64,000 nucleotides of DNA. It comes from Chlorobiota bacterium. Lineage in GTDB: Bacteria > Bacteroidota > Ignavibacteria > Kapaibacteriales > NICIL-2. The stretch is taken from NCBI GenBank assembly GCA_026415505.1, contig JAOAGY010000010.1, forward strand, positions 1 to 64,000. The letters are read 5' to 3'. The notes beneath the pieces are model-generated. The model did no database searches, was not told where the DNA came from, and saw only the letters and a program-made list of their open reading frames with translations. The translations under genes were made by a program, and so were the position numbers. Of the stretch, positions 1 to 8,002 are shown piece after piece; position 1 is the first letter of the stretch, and each line of letters starts with the position of its first letter.

Positions 1-348
1 GACTTTTTCGTCGGTGCCGAGTGCGCCGCTCGATGCCGTCGAGGCAGCGTCCTTGATCTGCTGGACGAGGTTGCTGATGTTGTCCAAGCCGTCTTGAGCG
101 ATGTTGGTGACGCTGGTCGCATCGCCGACAGCGTTGAGTGCGGCTTGGAGTGCGCCGTTGCGGGACTTCAACGCGCGCGAGGTGATGTACCCGGCGACGT
201 CGTCTTGTGCCGAGTTGATGCGCTTGCCCGTCGAAAGGCGAAGCTGGCGGAGAGCAATGTCGCGGTTGGCTGCATCCAGAGCGTTGTAGGCATTCTCGGC
301 GGGAGTGTTGGTGCGGATGCGAGCTCCGTTCGTAATTGCGGAAGGCAT
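1..348 (-). CDS. fliC: flagellin, N-terminal part (cut by window edge)
   Basis: Structural subunit of the flagellar filament, exported through the flagellar type III apparatus. The 116 visible residues are a typical flagellin N-terminal D0/D1 segment: an RIRTN-like start, ANRDIALRQLRLSTGKRINSA at about residues 28-47, then D-VAGY and the SNLVQQIKDAA helix near residues 90-101. The C-terminus lies beyond the left edge. The ATG is fixed by a GGAGG site 5-6 bases upstream. A sigma-28 promoter sits about 70 bases further up, as expected for a late flagellar gene. Whether other flagellin copies follow is not visible. Confidence 0.93.
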   Translation of the reverse strand, partial: MPSAITNGARIRTNTPAENAYNALDAANRDIALRQLRLSTGKRINSAQDDVAGYITSRALKSRNGALQAALNAVGDATSVTNIAQDGLDNISNLVQQIKDAASTASSGALGTDEKV

Positions 349-418
349 AGGAACCTCCATGAAATGGTGCTACCTGAGAGCGGGCATCCTGCCACCGATT
401 GTCACCATCCAGCCGGAA

Positions 419-445
419 GTATCGGGCGCTGTCGGAAAAACTTTA
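419..445 (-). promoter_or_regulatory. sigma-28 (FliA) promoter of flagellin
   Basis: Read on the minus strand the site is TAAAGTTT, 11 bases, then CCCGATAC, against the FliA consensus TAAAGTTT-N11-GCCGATAA: all eight -35 bases and six of eight -10 bases match. It lies 70-97 bases upstream of the flagellin ATG. The -35 box includes the TAA stop codon of the VWA gene at 443-445, so the upstream operon ends inside the promoter. Confidence 0.85.
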
Positions 446-2008
446 GCGCCGCCAGCGACGCCGTAGAAGGACGCGCGCAATGCGAAGCTGCCGCTGCCGC
501 CGAATCCAGCGCACAAGCCGTCGCCACAGCACCCGCAAAAGCACGCCGAGCGAGAGTCCATCGCCTCGGCGGCTGCCGATCGCTGTACGCACATGGTCGA
601 GCAGCGGCGCCGATGCCGGAATTGCAACGTCCTGATACTGACCGCTCCGCACCGATTGCATCCACTGGCGCAACGCACCTTCGAGTTTCTGCACGAGCGC
701 CTCGAGATGCTGCGCATCCGGATTGAAGCGCAAAAGATGTCGCACATGATCGAGCAACGCCGCCATGCGTTCGGCGTCCTCGCTGCGATGGTGTGCAGAG
801 AACTCCTCCAACAGCGCCTCGGCGAGTTGTTCCAATTGCTGCTGCCGCTGGGGCGACAGTCGAAACGCCTCCGCTGGATCGAGATCGTCGAGCTGAACGA
901 AAACGTCCGCCAGTTGCTCGATGTCCGTGCCGAAGTGTTCGGTTGCATAACGGGCGATTCGTTCGGCAAGCTCGGCGATCAAGCGATCGAGCACGCCGAT
1001 GTCGTGCGAAATCATCGAGCGGCGCATCGCCGTATTGGCGTGCTGCAGATCGAGCTGCAACTGGCGCCGCCGCTCTTGCAGTTCGATCAGTCGCCGTGCA
1101 TCGGCTGTGCCGAGCTTGCGGGCGTAGTACTCGACCATCGCCGGCTCGGCGGCGATGCGCTCGTGACCGATTTTGACCGCGTGCAAACGGATGCTTCTGC
1201 CCATCAGTTCGGCAAGTCGCTCGACGTCCAAGTGCGCTGCGCCGTCGGTGACGACCAGAATTTCGGCGTCGCTCAAACTGTGATGCGATCGAATGTCGGC
1301 GATGGCGACCTCGATGGCTTCCTGCATGTTCGTCCCGCGTCCGCGAGCATCGAGCAGCAGGATGCGCCGCAGCAGCTCGCGAAACGACGGCACGTCGTCG
1401 GCAGTGTAGCGCTCGCCGACGTGCTCGGCGAACGTCCGCAGGTGCACCGTCCCCAGCTCGCGCATGTTGCGCTGCAAAAACACGTAGGCGATCGCTTTCG
1501 CCAGCACGATGCGCCAATGCGAGTTCATCGAACGCGAGACGTCGAAGAGAACGTACACCTTCTGCTTGCGCGGATCGGGAGCGAACGTGTCGCTGGCGGT
1601 CGGGAAGCGATATGTGCGCGGCGGAACCGGACGCGGTAGCCACAGCGATCGCTCCGCAAGCCGCTGGTAGAACACTTCGTCGGGCAAGAGGAACTGGTAG
1701 GGGTAGATGAGCGGCAATTCGTGGAAGTGGCGAATCAGGTCGGCTTCGTACTCTTCGGCGGCGACGGTCGGCAGCGGCGGAAGCGGTTCCCCGTCGGTTT
1801 CGGTCGTGCGTGCGACCAGCGGCGCCAGGCGCTTGCCCAGCTCGGTGTCGGTGCTCTCGATCACGCGGGCGATCTCGAAAATCAGCCACAGATGATCCGG
1901 CAGCCGCTCGGCAAGCTCGGTTCCGACCAACCCCGCCAGCTCGAACTCCGAAAAGAGCGGCTCTTCTTCGATCACCGCGCGCGCCGAGCGGAAGCGATCG
2001 TCGTCCAT
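443..2008 (-). CDS. VWA-domain protein
   Basis: A 521-residue protein with a von Willebrand factor A domain at about residues 150-330. The metal-ion-dependent adhesion site is intact: DVSRSMNSHW at 156-165 (D-x-S-x-S), GTN with T226, and TDG with D255. The first 145 residues are acidic and leucine-rich. The region after 300 is helical with a possible coiled coil near 305-330, and the last 45 residues are very basic. Cytoplasmic VWA proteins often work with a MoxR-type AAA ATPase, but none is visible here. The start overlaps the UspA stop as TGATG, which indicates translational coupling. Function unknown. Confidence 0.82.
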   Translation of the reverse strand: MDDDRFRSARAVIEEEPLFSEFELAGLVGTELAERLPDHLWLIFEIARVIESTDTELGKRLAPLVARTTETDGEPLPPLPTVAAEEYEADLIRHFHELPLIYPYQFLLPDEVFYQRLAERSLWLPRPVPPRTYRFPTASDTFAPDPRKQKVYVLFDVSRSMNSHWRIVLAKAIAYVFLQRNMRELGTVHLRTFAEHVGERYTADDVPSFRELLRRILLLDARGRGTNMQEAIEVAIADIRSHHSLSDAEILVVTDGAAHLDVERLAELMGRSIRLHAVKIGHERIAAEPAMVEYYARKLGTADARRLIELQERRRQLQLDLQHANTAMRRSMISHDIGVLDRLIAELAERIARYATEHFGTDIEQLADVFVQLDDLDPAEAFRLSPQRQQQLEQLAEALLEEFSAHHRSEDAERMAALLDHVRHLLRFNPDAQHLEALVQKLEGALRQWMQSVRSGQYQDVAIPASAPLLDHVRTAIGSRRGDGLSLGVLLRVLWRRLVRWIRRQRQLRIARVLLRRRWRR

Positions 2009-2442
2009 CACTGATGGGGCAATGGAACGACAACGACCGGCACCGACGCATGGCGAAGGACGTATTCGGCAACGCTTCCCTCGACCAGCCGTGCCAATCC
2101 TCTGCGCGCGTGTGTGCCGACGACGATCGCATCGGCGCCGACGTGCTCGGCGGTGCGCAGCAGATCGTGCTTTGGATCGCCTTCGACGAGCACGGTGCGC
2201 AGCGGAACCTCGCCGACTTCGCGCTTGGCTTGGTCGAGCGCCTGCTGCGCCTCGCGGCGGACGATCATGAGCGCTTCGTCGAAGCCGATGCCGGCATCGA
2301 TGTCCCCGACCGCTTTGGTGCGATCGGCAACGGCGATGAGCACCACCTCCCCGCCGAGCTGTCGCGCGAGCATCCCGGCAACCGCTGCCGCTTTCAGCGA
2401 AGGCAGCGAATCGTCCACACCGACGGCGATCACCTTCCACAT
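2008..2442 (-). CDS. universal stress protein UspA family
   Basis: A single-domain UspA protein of 144 residues, normal family length. It begins with the beta-strand WKVIAVGVDDS and ends with the nucleotide-binding signature GTHARRG-9 residues-GS, here completed by VEGSVAEYV, followed by VPVVVVPLP. The intact G-x2-x-G-x9-GS pattern predicts the ATP-binding subclass. It lies between fluC (19-base gap) and the VWA gene (1-base overlap) in one minus-strand operon. The ligand and the stress sensed cannot be read from sequence. Confidence 0.88.
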   Translation of the reverse strand: MWKVIAVGVDDSLPSLKAAAVAGMLARQLGGEVVLIAVADRTKAVGDIDAGIGFDEALMIVRREAQQALDQAKREVGEVPLRTVLVEGDPKHDLLRTAEHVGADAIVVGTHARRGLARLVEGSVAEYVLRHASVPVVVVPLPHQ

Positions 2443-2461
2443 GGGAAAAACCTCGTCGTTT

Positions 2462-2833
2462 TCACCGCATGAGCGCTATGCCCGCAACGGTCGCCAGCAA
2501 TCCGAGCAACGTACTGCCGACGACGTAAAGCGCCAGCAGCGCGTACTGGCTCGCTTCGACGAGTTCGACGACTTCGTACATGAGCGACGAAAACGTCGTG
2601 AACCCTCCGCAAAAGCCTGTCGCCAAGAGCAACCGCAGTTGTGGGGCAAGTACACCGAATCGCCCGGAAGCACCGAGCACCAGCCCGATGAGAAAGCATC
2701 CGACGACGTTGACCGTCAGCGTGCCGTAGGGAAACCCGATCGGCATGCGGCTGGAGAAAAACACCGCGACCAGATACCGCGCGATGCTGCCGAGCATACC
2801 GCCGAGTCCGACCAGTGCGATGTTCCGAAGCAT
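2462..2833 (-). CDS. fluC: fluoride ion channel FluC/CrcB
   Basis: A 123-residue membrane protein with four predicted transmembrane helices, the normal size of Fluc channels that export fluoride as dual-topology dimers. The family signature GFCGGFTTFSS is present at about residues 71-81, together with the N-terminal GGMLGSIARY and central TLTVNVVGCFLIG motifs. The ATG at 2833 matches the family start; in-frame codons further upstream give a non-hydrophobic extension and were not used. No fluoride riboswitch was recognised upstream. It is first in the fluC-uspA-VWA operon; a TATTTTCG element on the minus strand at 2862-2869 may be its -7 box. Confidence 0.92.
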   Translation of the reverse strand: MLRNIALVGLGGMLGSIARYLVAVFFSSRMPIGFPYGTLTVNVVGCFLIGLVLGASGRFGVLAPQLRLLLATGFCGGFTTFSSLMYEVVELVEASQYALLALYVVGSTLLGLLATVAGIALMR

Positions 2834-3184
2834 CGAACGCCAGCACCAGAATAACTCTGCTCGAAAATACGCAGTGCATACCGAGGGGTTTTCCTGCCGC
2901 TCGAGGTACGTTCTGCCGGTCGCATCAGCCGCTCGATCTATTCCCGATAGAGCCTGCTTTATCGAGACCTCTCCACACGACATTCGAGCTGTCGTTCTGT
3001 GCTTCGGTGTACTGGAAAAACAAACCAGAATACAGACGCTGTTTGTTGCCGCGTACTACCAAGAAGCGTTACGCTCATCCGGTTTCGATGCGGTAGTTCA
3101 GATAGGGCTACAGTTTTTTGTAAAGCGAACGATAATAAGGCATGGATAGGTCCGCACCGGATGCGGTATCGGTGTAGTTCCATC
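2834..3184. other. divergent intergenic region fluC / fliS
   Basis: About 350 bases without a convincing gene. On the minus strand a TATTTTCG element (2862-2869) lies 28 bases before the fluC ATG. On the plus strand a sigma-28-like promoter lies at 3109-3135. Short reading frames here have no recognisable product or ribosome-binding site. The remaining sequence, about 2870-3108, shows nothing identifiable. Confidence 0.6.
3109..3135 (+). promoter_or_regulatory. sigma-28 (FliA)-type promoter of fliS operon
   Basis: TACAGTTT, 11 bases, then AACGATAA: 13 of 16 positions match the FliA consensus TAAAGTTT-N11-GCCGATAA, with the correct spacer. It precedes the late flagellar genes fliS-fliD-flaG, about 65 bases before the fliS start. 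Its agreement with the flagellin promoter in this window supports both calls. Confidence 0.68.
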
Positions 3185-3199
3185 ATGGTAGAGCACGAC

Positions 3200-3538
3200 A
3201 TGACGACAGCAGTTGCACGGCAGCGATTCCAGCAGTACGTCGGACAAGCGCCAGCCTACCTCGAACAAGAGGTGCTGAGCTGGAGCCCGGAAAAAATCAT
3301 TCTCAAAACCTACGACTTGTTCTTGGTCAGTGCACGGCGCGGCGACGAACAACGCATGCGCCGGATACTGGCGGAATTGATCAACGCACTGAATTTCGAC
3401 TACGGCGAGCTGCCGCAGCGACTGCTCCGGCTCTACGAATACTGCCAGCGATGCGTGGCGATGCGTCGCTACGAGGATGCTGCGACGATCATCGCCGGAT
3501 TGCGCCAAGCGTGGGCAGAAGCATTTCAGCTCGAATGA
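3200..3538 (+). CDS. fliS: flagellar export chaperone FliS
   Basis: A small all-helical cytosolic chaperone that binds the flagellin C-terminus and prevents early polymerisation. The 112 residues show the FliS pattern: QQYVGQA near the N-terminus, SPEKIILKTYDLFLVSARR (the P-x-x-I/L-x-x-x-x-Y-D core), ALNFDYGELPQRLLRLYEY in the middle, and a closing helix with GLRQAWAEAF. I chose ATG 3200, preceded by a weak GGTAGAG; ATG 3185 in frame is the alternative and adds five residues. It is first in the operon, 28 bases before fliD. Confidence 0.85.
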   Translation: MTTAVARQRFQQYVGQAPAYLEQEVLSWSPEKIILKTYDLFLVSARRGDEQRMRRILAELINALNFDYGELPQRLLRLYEYCQRCVAMRRYEDAATIIAGLRQAWAEAFQLE

Positions 3539-3566
3539 CATGTAGCAGTACCCGAAGAGAAACGCC

Positions 3567-5333
3567 ATGGCAACCGATCCTCTGAGCACAACGTTCCTGG
3601 TCGGCAACGGTTTTTCCGACAGCGGACTGAGCAACGTCGATTTGCTCATTCAGGCGTATCGGCGCACACGCCAGCCGGCGCTCGATGCGCTCACGACCAA
3701 GCAAACGACGCTCGAGCAGCGACAGAGTTTCATGAATACGCTGCGCTCGAAACTCGAAGCACTCCAGAGCGCAGCCGATACGTTTCTCCAAAGTGGCGCA
3801 GCGACGAAGTTCCAAGCGCGGAGCGTGACGGTCTCCGATACGTCCGTGCTGAGCGCTACTGCTGCCGATGGCGCCGCACTCGGCAGCGCCACGATCAAAG
3901 TCGAGCGGCTGGCGACCAGCGACGTCCTGCAATCGGCGCAGCGCACGCTCGCCTCGAGTGCGGGCTTGACTGCTGGCGCAAAATCGTTTACCATTTCCGG
4001 CAGGAATTACACCGTCACGCTCGACGGCACGGAAACCTACGAAACGCTGATCGGCAAAATTGTTTCGGCGATCAACAGCGACAGCGATGCGAAAGTCACA
4101 GCATCGCTGGTCAAAGACAGCGCGACAACAGGGCGGCTTTCGCTGACCGCGAAGACAACTGGTGCCGATGGTGCCATTACGTTCAGCGATGCAGGCGGCG
4201 TCTTGGCTGCGCTCGGATTGACCGGCAGCATCAAACAAACGACCGGAACGACCACGCTCTCGGTGCAGAGTGCCGCAGTTACCAACACCGACACGATTCT
4301 CTTCGACTCCAGCGGCTACAAGCGTTTCCGCGTCAACGGGGTGGATATGTTCGTCTACATTCCGTCGAGCGTCAGTTCATTCGATTCGCGGGCGTCGGAG
4401 ACTGCCTCGACATTGCTCAGTAAAATCGCCAGCGCCATCAACGGTGCGACCGGTGCGGGTGCGACAGCAGCAGTGCAAATAGCAGGTGTCAATCAATCGC
4501 GCTTGGTGATTTCGAATTCCTCGCCGGGCGGGCAGTTGGTCATCGAAGATGTTGACGGCGTCTTGTCGAAAATCGGTATCGCCAGCCAAACCCTCCGCGA
4601 TGAACGCACCAAAGCCAGTGCCACCGGCGCAGGATACGCGCTCGGCACAACAAGCGACCTCAATGCATCGCTGACAGTCAATGGCGTGACGATCAGCCGT
4701 TCGTCAAACACTATCAGCGATGCAATTAGCGGTGTAACGCTCACACTCCTGAAGGCGCAGCAATCGGGTGAAGCGCCGGTCAGCCTCACGACTGGTGTCG
4801 GTACCGACAAAGTCGCCGATACGATCAAGCCGCTGCTCGATGCCTACAACGACGCACTTCGCTACATCAAGGACAACATCAAAACGATCGGTGGCGATGC
4901 GGCGCTGCGGACGTTTCAATCCGACTTGCGTTCGCTCTCGTCGAAAGTATTCTCTGGAACGCTGACATCGCTTGCGGACATTGGCATCAAAGTCGCCAGC
5001 GACGGAACTCTTTCCGTGGACAACAAGGACCGCCTCAAACAACAGCTTGAAACCGATCCGGCAGCGGTCGCAGCGCTCTTTACAGCCAGTGGTGGTTTTG
5101 CCGACTCGCTCATGAGCAAAATCACCGGGCTGGTCGGCAGCGACGGTTTGCTCCAGGCGCGGTCGAATTCGCTCGGACAGCAGATCAAGCGTGTCAGTGA
5201 CCAGAAGAAGGCGTTGCAGGATCGCATCGATCGTGAAGTCGAACAACAACGACGCGAGTACACCAAACTGCAGGAGCTTTTTTACTCCTTGCAAGGACAG
5301 ATGAGCCAGTATTCGGCATATGTGCGAGGATGA
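3567..5333 (+). CDS. fliD: flagellar hook-associated protein 2 (filament cap) FliD
   Basis: The cap at the growing filament tip, which folds and inserts exported flagellin. The 588 residues contain an N-terminal FliD domain (about 20-115, with LSNVDLLIQAYRR and the VSDTSVLSATA-type strands) and long Ser/Thr/Ala/Gly-rich central D2-D3 domains with repeated ITV/SNSS strands. The C-terminal FliD domain holds VADTIKPLLDAYNDALRYI and a terminal coiled coil at about 530-585. Length is at the high end for the family. GAAGAGAAA upstream serves as ribosome-binding site. It has no signal peptide, consistent with flagellar type III export. Confidence 0.93.
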   Translation: MATDPLSTTFLVGNGFSDSGLSNVDLLIQAYRRTRQPALDALTTKQTTLEQRQSFMNTLRSKLEALQSAADTFLQSGAATKFQARSVTVSDTSVLSATAADGAALGSATIKVERLATSDVLQSAQRTLASSAGLTAGAKSFTISGRNYTVTLDGTETYETLIGKIVSAINSDSDAKVTASLVKDSATTGRLSLTAKTTGADGAITFSDAGGVLAALGLTGSIKQTTGTTTLSVQSAAVTNTDTILFDSSGYKRFRVNGVDMFVYIPSSVSSFDSRASETASTLLSKIASAINGATGAGATAAVQIAGVNQSRLVISNSSPGGQLVIEDVDGVLSKIGIASQTLRDERTKASATGAGYALGTTSDLNASLTVNGVTISRSSNTISDAISGVTLTLLKAQQSGEAPVSLTTGVGTDKVADTIKPLLDAYNDALRYIKDNIKTIGGDAALRTFQSDLRSLSSKVFSGTLTSLADIGIKVASDGTLSVDNKDRLKQQLETDPAAVAALFTASGGFADSLMSKITGLVGSDGLLQARSNSLGQQIKRVSDQKKALQDRIDREVEQQRREYTKLQELFYSLQGQMSQYSAYVRG

Positions 5334-5400
5334 AGCTGTGCATGATGCATGTCATGATTTCAACACGACCGTGGGATTGTCCCACTTTGGAGATAGAGCC

Positions 5401-5784
5401 ATGAACGAGATCGGTGGCATCAGCCCGAGCGTGCCGGTTCGCGCGATCGAGTCACCGTCGTTGCAGCAGCGCACGGTGGAGTCGAGCAGTGGTTCGGTTG
5501 CCCAGCAGCAGTCGCCGCTCAGTCAGCACAGCAGCGACAGCAACACCGGTCGAGCAGGGCACCAGGGAACGTCGAACAAAACGACAGAGGCGTTCTTCGA
5601 CGTGATGCAGCGGCAAATTCAGTTCACAGTGGACAAAGAAACGCGGCGGACGATAATCAAAATCGTCGACCCGAAGACGAAAGAGGTTGTCCGCCAGATT
5701 CCACCCGACGAAGCGCTGCGCATCTCGCGCATGATCAGCCGCCTGGTGTCCGATCGCGGAGCGGTGACCGATGAACGTATCTAA
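5401..5784 (+). CDS. flaG: FlaG family flagellar protein
   Basis: A 127-residue FlaG-domain protein; FlaG proteins influence filament length and usually sit next to fliD and fliS. The N-terminal 60 residues are a low-complexity Ser/Gln linker. The domain is at about 62-118, with AFFDVMQRQIQFTVDKETRR followed by IIKIVDPKTKEVVRQIPP, a close match to the family. The ATG at 5401 has GGAG eight bases upstream. A longer frame from 5320 would overlap fliD and lacks a ribosome-binding site. It overlaps the next gene by 14 bases. Confidence 0.9.
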   Translation: MNEIGGISPSVPVRAIESPSLQQRTVESSSGSVAQQQSPLSQHSSDSNTGRAGHQGTSNKTTEAFFDVMQRQIQFTVDKETRRTIIKIVDPKTKEVVRQIPPDEALRISRMISRLVSDRGAVTDERI

Positions 5785-6151
5785 CATGCACCAGGCGCTT
5801 GCACTGATCGGCGACATCGAACGTCTCAGCACCCAGCTCGACGAGCAGCTCGCTGCATGGGATGCAGCGACGGAAGCAGGCGATCGCACGCGGCTGCTCG
5901 ACGCAGTGGGGCAGATGCTCCAGACTCGTGGCACGCTTGTTGAGGCTTTGGTACGGTGGCTCAGCTCGCCTCACGGTCAGCGAGCCACAGCCAGAGAGCG
6001 TCGCCTATGGCAGGATGCTCTCGCTCGTCTCCGCGACAGCGATGCGCGGCGCGCCGACCTGCTCAGTCGGCTCGTCGCCGATGCCGGAGAACGATTGCGG
6101 CAACGGACTGCACAACGTGCTTTGTTCATTTATCAGCGAGGCGACACATGA
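5771..6151 (+). CDS. FliT-like small flagellar protein (tentative)
   Basis: A 126-residue, strongly helical, charged protein without membrane segments, lying between flaG (14-base overlap) and the flgM-like gene (ATGA overlap). No diagnostic motif was recognised. Its size, helical content and place in a fliS-fliD-flaG operon match FliT or FlgN-type export chaperones, which escort FliD or the hook-associated proteins. That role is inferred from context. Confidence 0.5.
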   Translation: MNVSNMHQALALIGDIERLSTQLDEQLAAWDAATEAGDRTRLLDAVGQMLQTRGTLVEALVRWLSSPHGQRATARERRLWQDALARLRDSDARRADLLSRLVADAGERLRQRTAQRALFIYQRGDT

Positions 6152-6432
6152 TTCGCTCTGTCGATGGAAAACCGGAACTGTCCAAGCTCGTTCCCAACGA
6201 CGCTCGGCAGCCGCAACAGACGTCGCACGAAAAACCCGCCGCCACGCAGCAGGGCGACAGCATCGAACTCTCGGATCGAGCGCGCCAGTTGATGCGCAAT
6301 CCCGAACTGGCAAAGCGCCAACGCATCGAAGCCGGCATCGAATCGGGCTTCTACAACTCGCCGGAGGTGCTCAACACCGTCGCGCAGCGACTGCTCCGCG
6401 ATCTCGACAGTGGCGCTGCATCCGGCGTGTGA
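6148..6432 (+). CDS. flgM: FlgM-like anti-sigma-28 factor
   Basis: A 94-residue protein with the FlgM layout: a disordered, polar N-terminal half (about 1-45), then DSIELSDRARQLM and a C-terminal sigma-binding part with RQRIEAGIESGFYNSPEVLN and AQRLLRDL. The R..I..GI..G.Y pattern is the family's hallmark. FlgM holds FliA inactive until the hook is complete and FlgM is exported. It overlaps the upstream gene as ATGA and has CGAGG six bases before the start. Its presence fits the two FliA-type promoters in this window; fliA itself is not seen. Confidence 0.8.
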   Translation: MIRSVDGKPELSKLVPNDARQPQQTSHEKPAATQQGDSIELSDRARQLMRNPELAKRQRIEAGIESGFYNSPEVLNTVAQRLLRDLDSGAASGV

Positions 6433-6504
6433 CTTGTACGCCATTTCGTCCCGATTGCGTAATTTTCCCGCCGAAACATGTCGGACCGATCGGGAGAAAC
6501 GCCC

Positions 6505-6912
6505 GTGGCTCGCAGCCTCAACAAAGTGTTGCTCATCGGCAACGTCGGCAAAGACCCCGAAATCCGCTACACGCCCGCCGGTGTGCCCGTTGCACAGTTC
6601 AGCTTGGCGACCAACGAAACCTGGCGCGACAAGGAAGGGCAGTTGCAAGAATCAACCGAATGGCATACCATTGTCGCTTGGCGCAATTTGGCGGAACTGG
6701 CAGAACGCCACATCCAACGCGGCACGCGGCTCTTCGTCGAGGGACGCATTCGCTCTCGCTCGTACGAAGACTCCAGCGGTACCAAACGCTATGTCTTCGA
6801 GATTATCGCCGACTCGATCATTTTGCTCGACGGACGGAAAGAGCAGGGAACGTCCTCGCCACCCGACACGCCGCCCGAAAGCAGCTCGTCCGGCGACGAT
6901 GTGCCGTTTTAG
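6505..6912 (+). CDS. ssb: single-stranded DNA-binding protein
   Basis: SSB binds and protects single-stranded DNA in replication, repair and recombination. The OB fold spans about residues 1-105 with VLLIGNVGKDPEIRYTPAG, the core strands TEWHTIVAWRNLAELA and GTRLFVEGRI. A short acidic, Ser/Pro-rich tail ends in GDDVPF, the classic partner-binding tip. The start is GTG 6505: GGGAGA lies seven bases upstream and the protein then begins VARSLNKV as in homologues. ATG 6478 is in frame but lacks a ribosome-binding site. A TAATTTTC element at 6460-6467 could belong to the promoter. Confidence 0.93.
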   Translation: MARSLNKVLLIGNVGKDPEIRYTPAGVPVAQFSLATNETWRDKEGQLQESTEWHTIVAWRNLAELAERHIQRGTRLFVEGRIRSRSYEDSSGTKRYVFEIIADSIILLDGRKEQGTSSPPDTPPESSSSGDDVPF

Positions 6913-7046
6913 TGCAAGTGGGCGATTCGATGCGCCGGCAGCAGCCGGCTCCCGCGGCGTGGCGTAATTTCGCCGCGGCGATGGGTCGCTGGCGCAGACA
7001 GTAGCCGCGCCCGTCGTCCGAATGTCGTTCCACTTTCGCTCCCTCC

Positions 7047-7994
7047 ATGTACGGCTCCGAACAACGAACCTACGTCAAAGTCGGCGCGATTACGCTCGCC
7101 GCAGTCGTCCTGCTTTTGCTCGGCATCACGATCGGACGCGGTGTGAACATCTCGACGGCGCCGGTACAGCTCCGCATTCGTGCTGCGTCGGCAGATGGAC
7201 TGGAAGTCGGCGCGCCGGTCTGGATCAACGGCATCAAGCGGGGAACGGTCGTCAGTGTCCGACCCGACGGCGATTCGGTGCTCATCGTCGCTGGCATTGA
7301 CGATGCGACGATGCTCCGCGCCGATGCGTTCGCGCGGATCGCGATGCTCGAAATCACCGGCGGCAAACGACTCGACATCGTTCCTGGCACGAGCGCCGCA
7401 CGATGGAACGGCACGACGCTCCGTGCGGAATCCTACGGCAATCTCACCGACATGTTCGGTCAGCTCGGCGGGCTTGCATCGCGCGCCGGCGTGGTGATCG
7501 ATCGGCTCGATACGACGATTCGCGCAGCCAATGCGGTACTCGCCGATCGGACCGTGCAAGAGCAGCTCCGCCAAACGATCGAGCAATCCAGCCAGCTCGT
7601 TGCCGAACTGCGCCAGATGGTCGAAACCAATCGCGCTACCGTCGAGCGCATCGTCGCTGATGTCGGCGCCATCGGTCGCGAGCTGCGCGATGCCATCGAG
7701 CACAATCGCCCGACCGTCGAACGGCTGCTCGAACGGCTCGATCGAACGAGCGCTGAGCTGGAATCGCTGGCGCAGAAAGCATCGCGACTGGCTACCAGTG
7801 CCGATACGACGCTCAGCCAGTTGAACGCGCTGCTCGGCGATCTCCGCTCGCAACGGACCGTGCTCGGCAAGCTGCTCTACGACGAGCAATTGGCATCGAG
7901 TCTCGATACGACGCTGCGCCGCATCGGCGGCTTGGTCGATACGATCAGCCGCTTCGGCGTCAACGTCAACGTGCGATTGGGAACACGACCGTAG
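7047..7994 (+). CDS. MlaD/MCE-domain lipid transport protein
   Basis: A 315-residue inner-membrane-anchored protein with one N-terminal transmembrane helix (about 13-32) and an MCE domain at about 38-115 containing the ADGLEVGAPVWINGIKRG core. A long helical region (about 135-290) of heptad-like repeats follows, as in substrate-binding subunits of ABC lipid transporters of the Mla type. The ATPase (MlaF) and permease (MlaE) partners are not adjacent, so this copy is separate or the others are elsewhere. It ends eight bases before the methyltransferase gene, which is probably cotranscribed. Confidence 0.87.
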   Translation: MYGSEQRTYVKVGAITLAAVVLLLLGITIGRGVNISTAPVQLRIRAASADGLEVGAPVWINGIKRGTVVSVRPDGDSVLIVAGIDDATMLRADAFARIAMLEITGGKRLDIVPGTSAARWNGTTLRAESYGNLTDMFGQLGGLASRAGVVIDRLDTTIRAANAVLADRTVQEQLRQTIEQSSQLVAELRQMVETNRATVERIVADVGAIGRELRDAIEHNRPTVERLLERLDRTSAELESLAQKASRLATSADTTLSQLNALLGDLRSQRTVLGKLLYDEQLASSLDTTLRRIGGLVDTISRFGVNVNVRLGTRP

Positions 7995-8002
7995 GTACAG
8001 CC

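Noticed and set aside
593..1639. Plus-strand open frame opposite the VWA gene
   Set aside because: The minus strand carries the MIDAS motif and coupled start; the plus frame lacks a start signal and domain.
2834..2960. Possible fluoride riboswitch upstream of fluC
   Set aside because: The minus-strand leader lacks the conserved crcB-motif pseudoknot and terminal segments that I could recognise, so it is not reported as a riboswitch.
5320..5400. N-terminal extension of FlaG starting at 5320
   Set aside because: It overlaps fliD, lacks a ribosome-binding site and is not conserved-looking; ATG 5401 has GGAG at the right distance.
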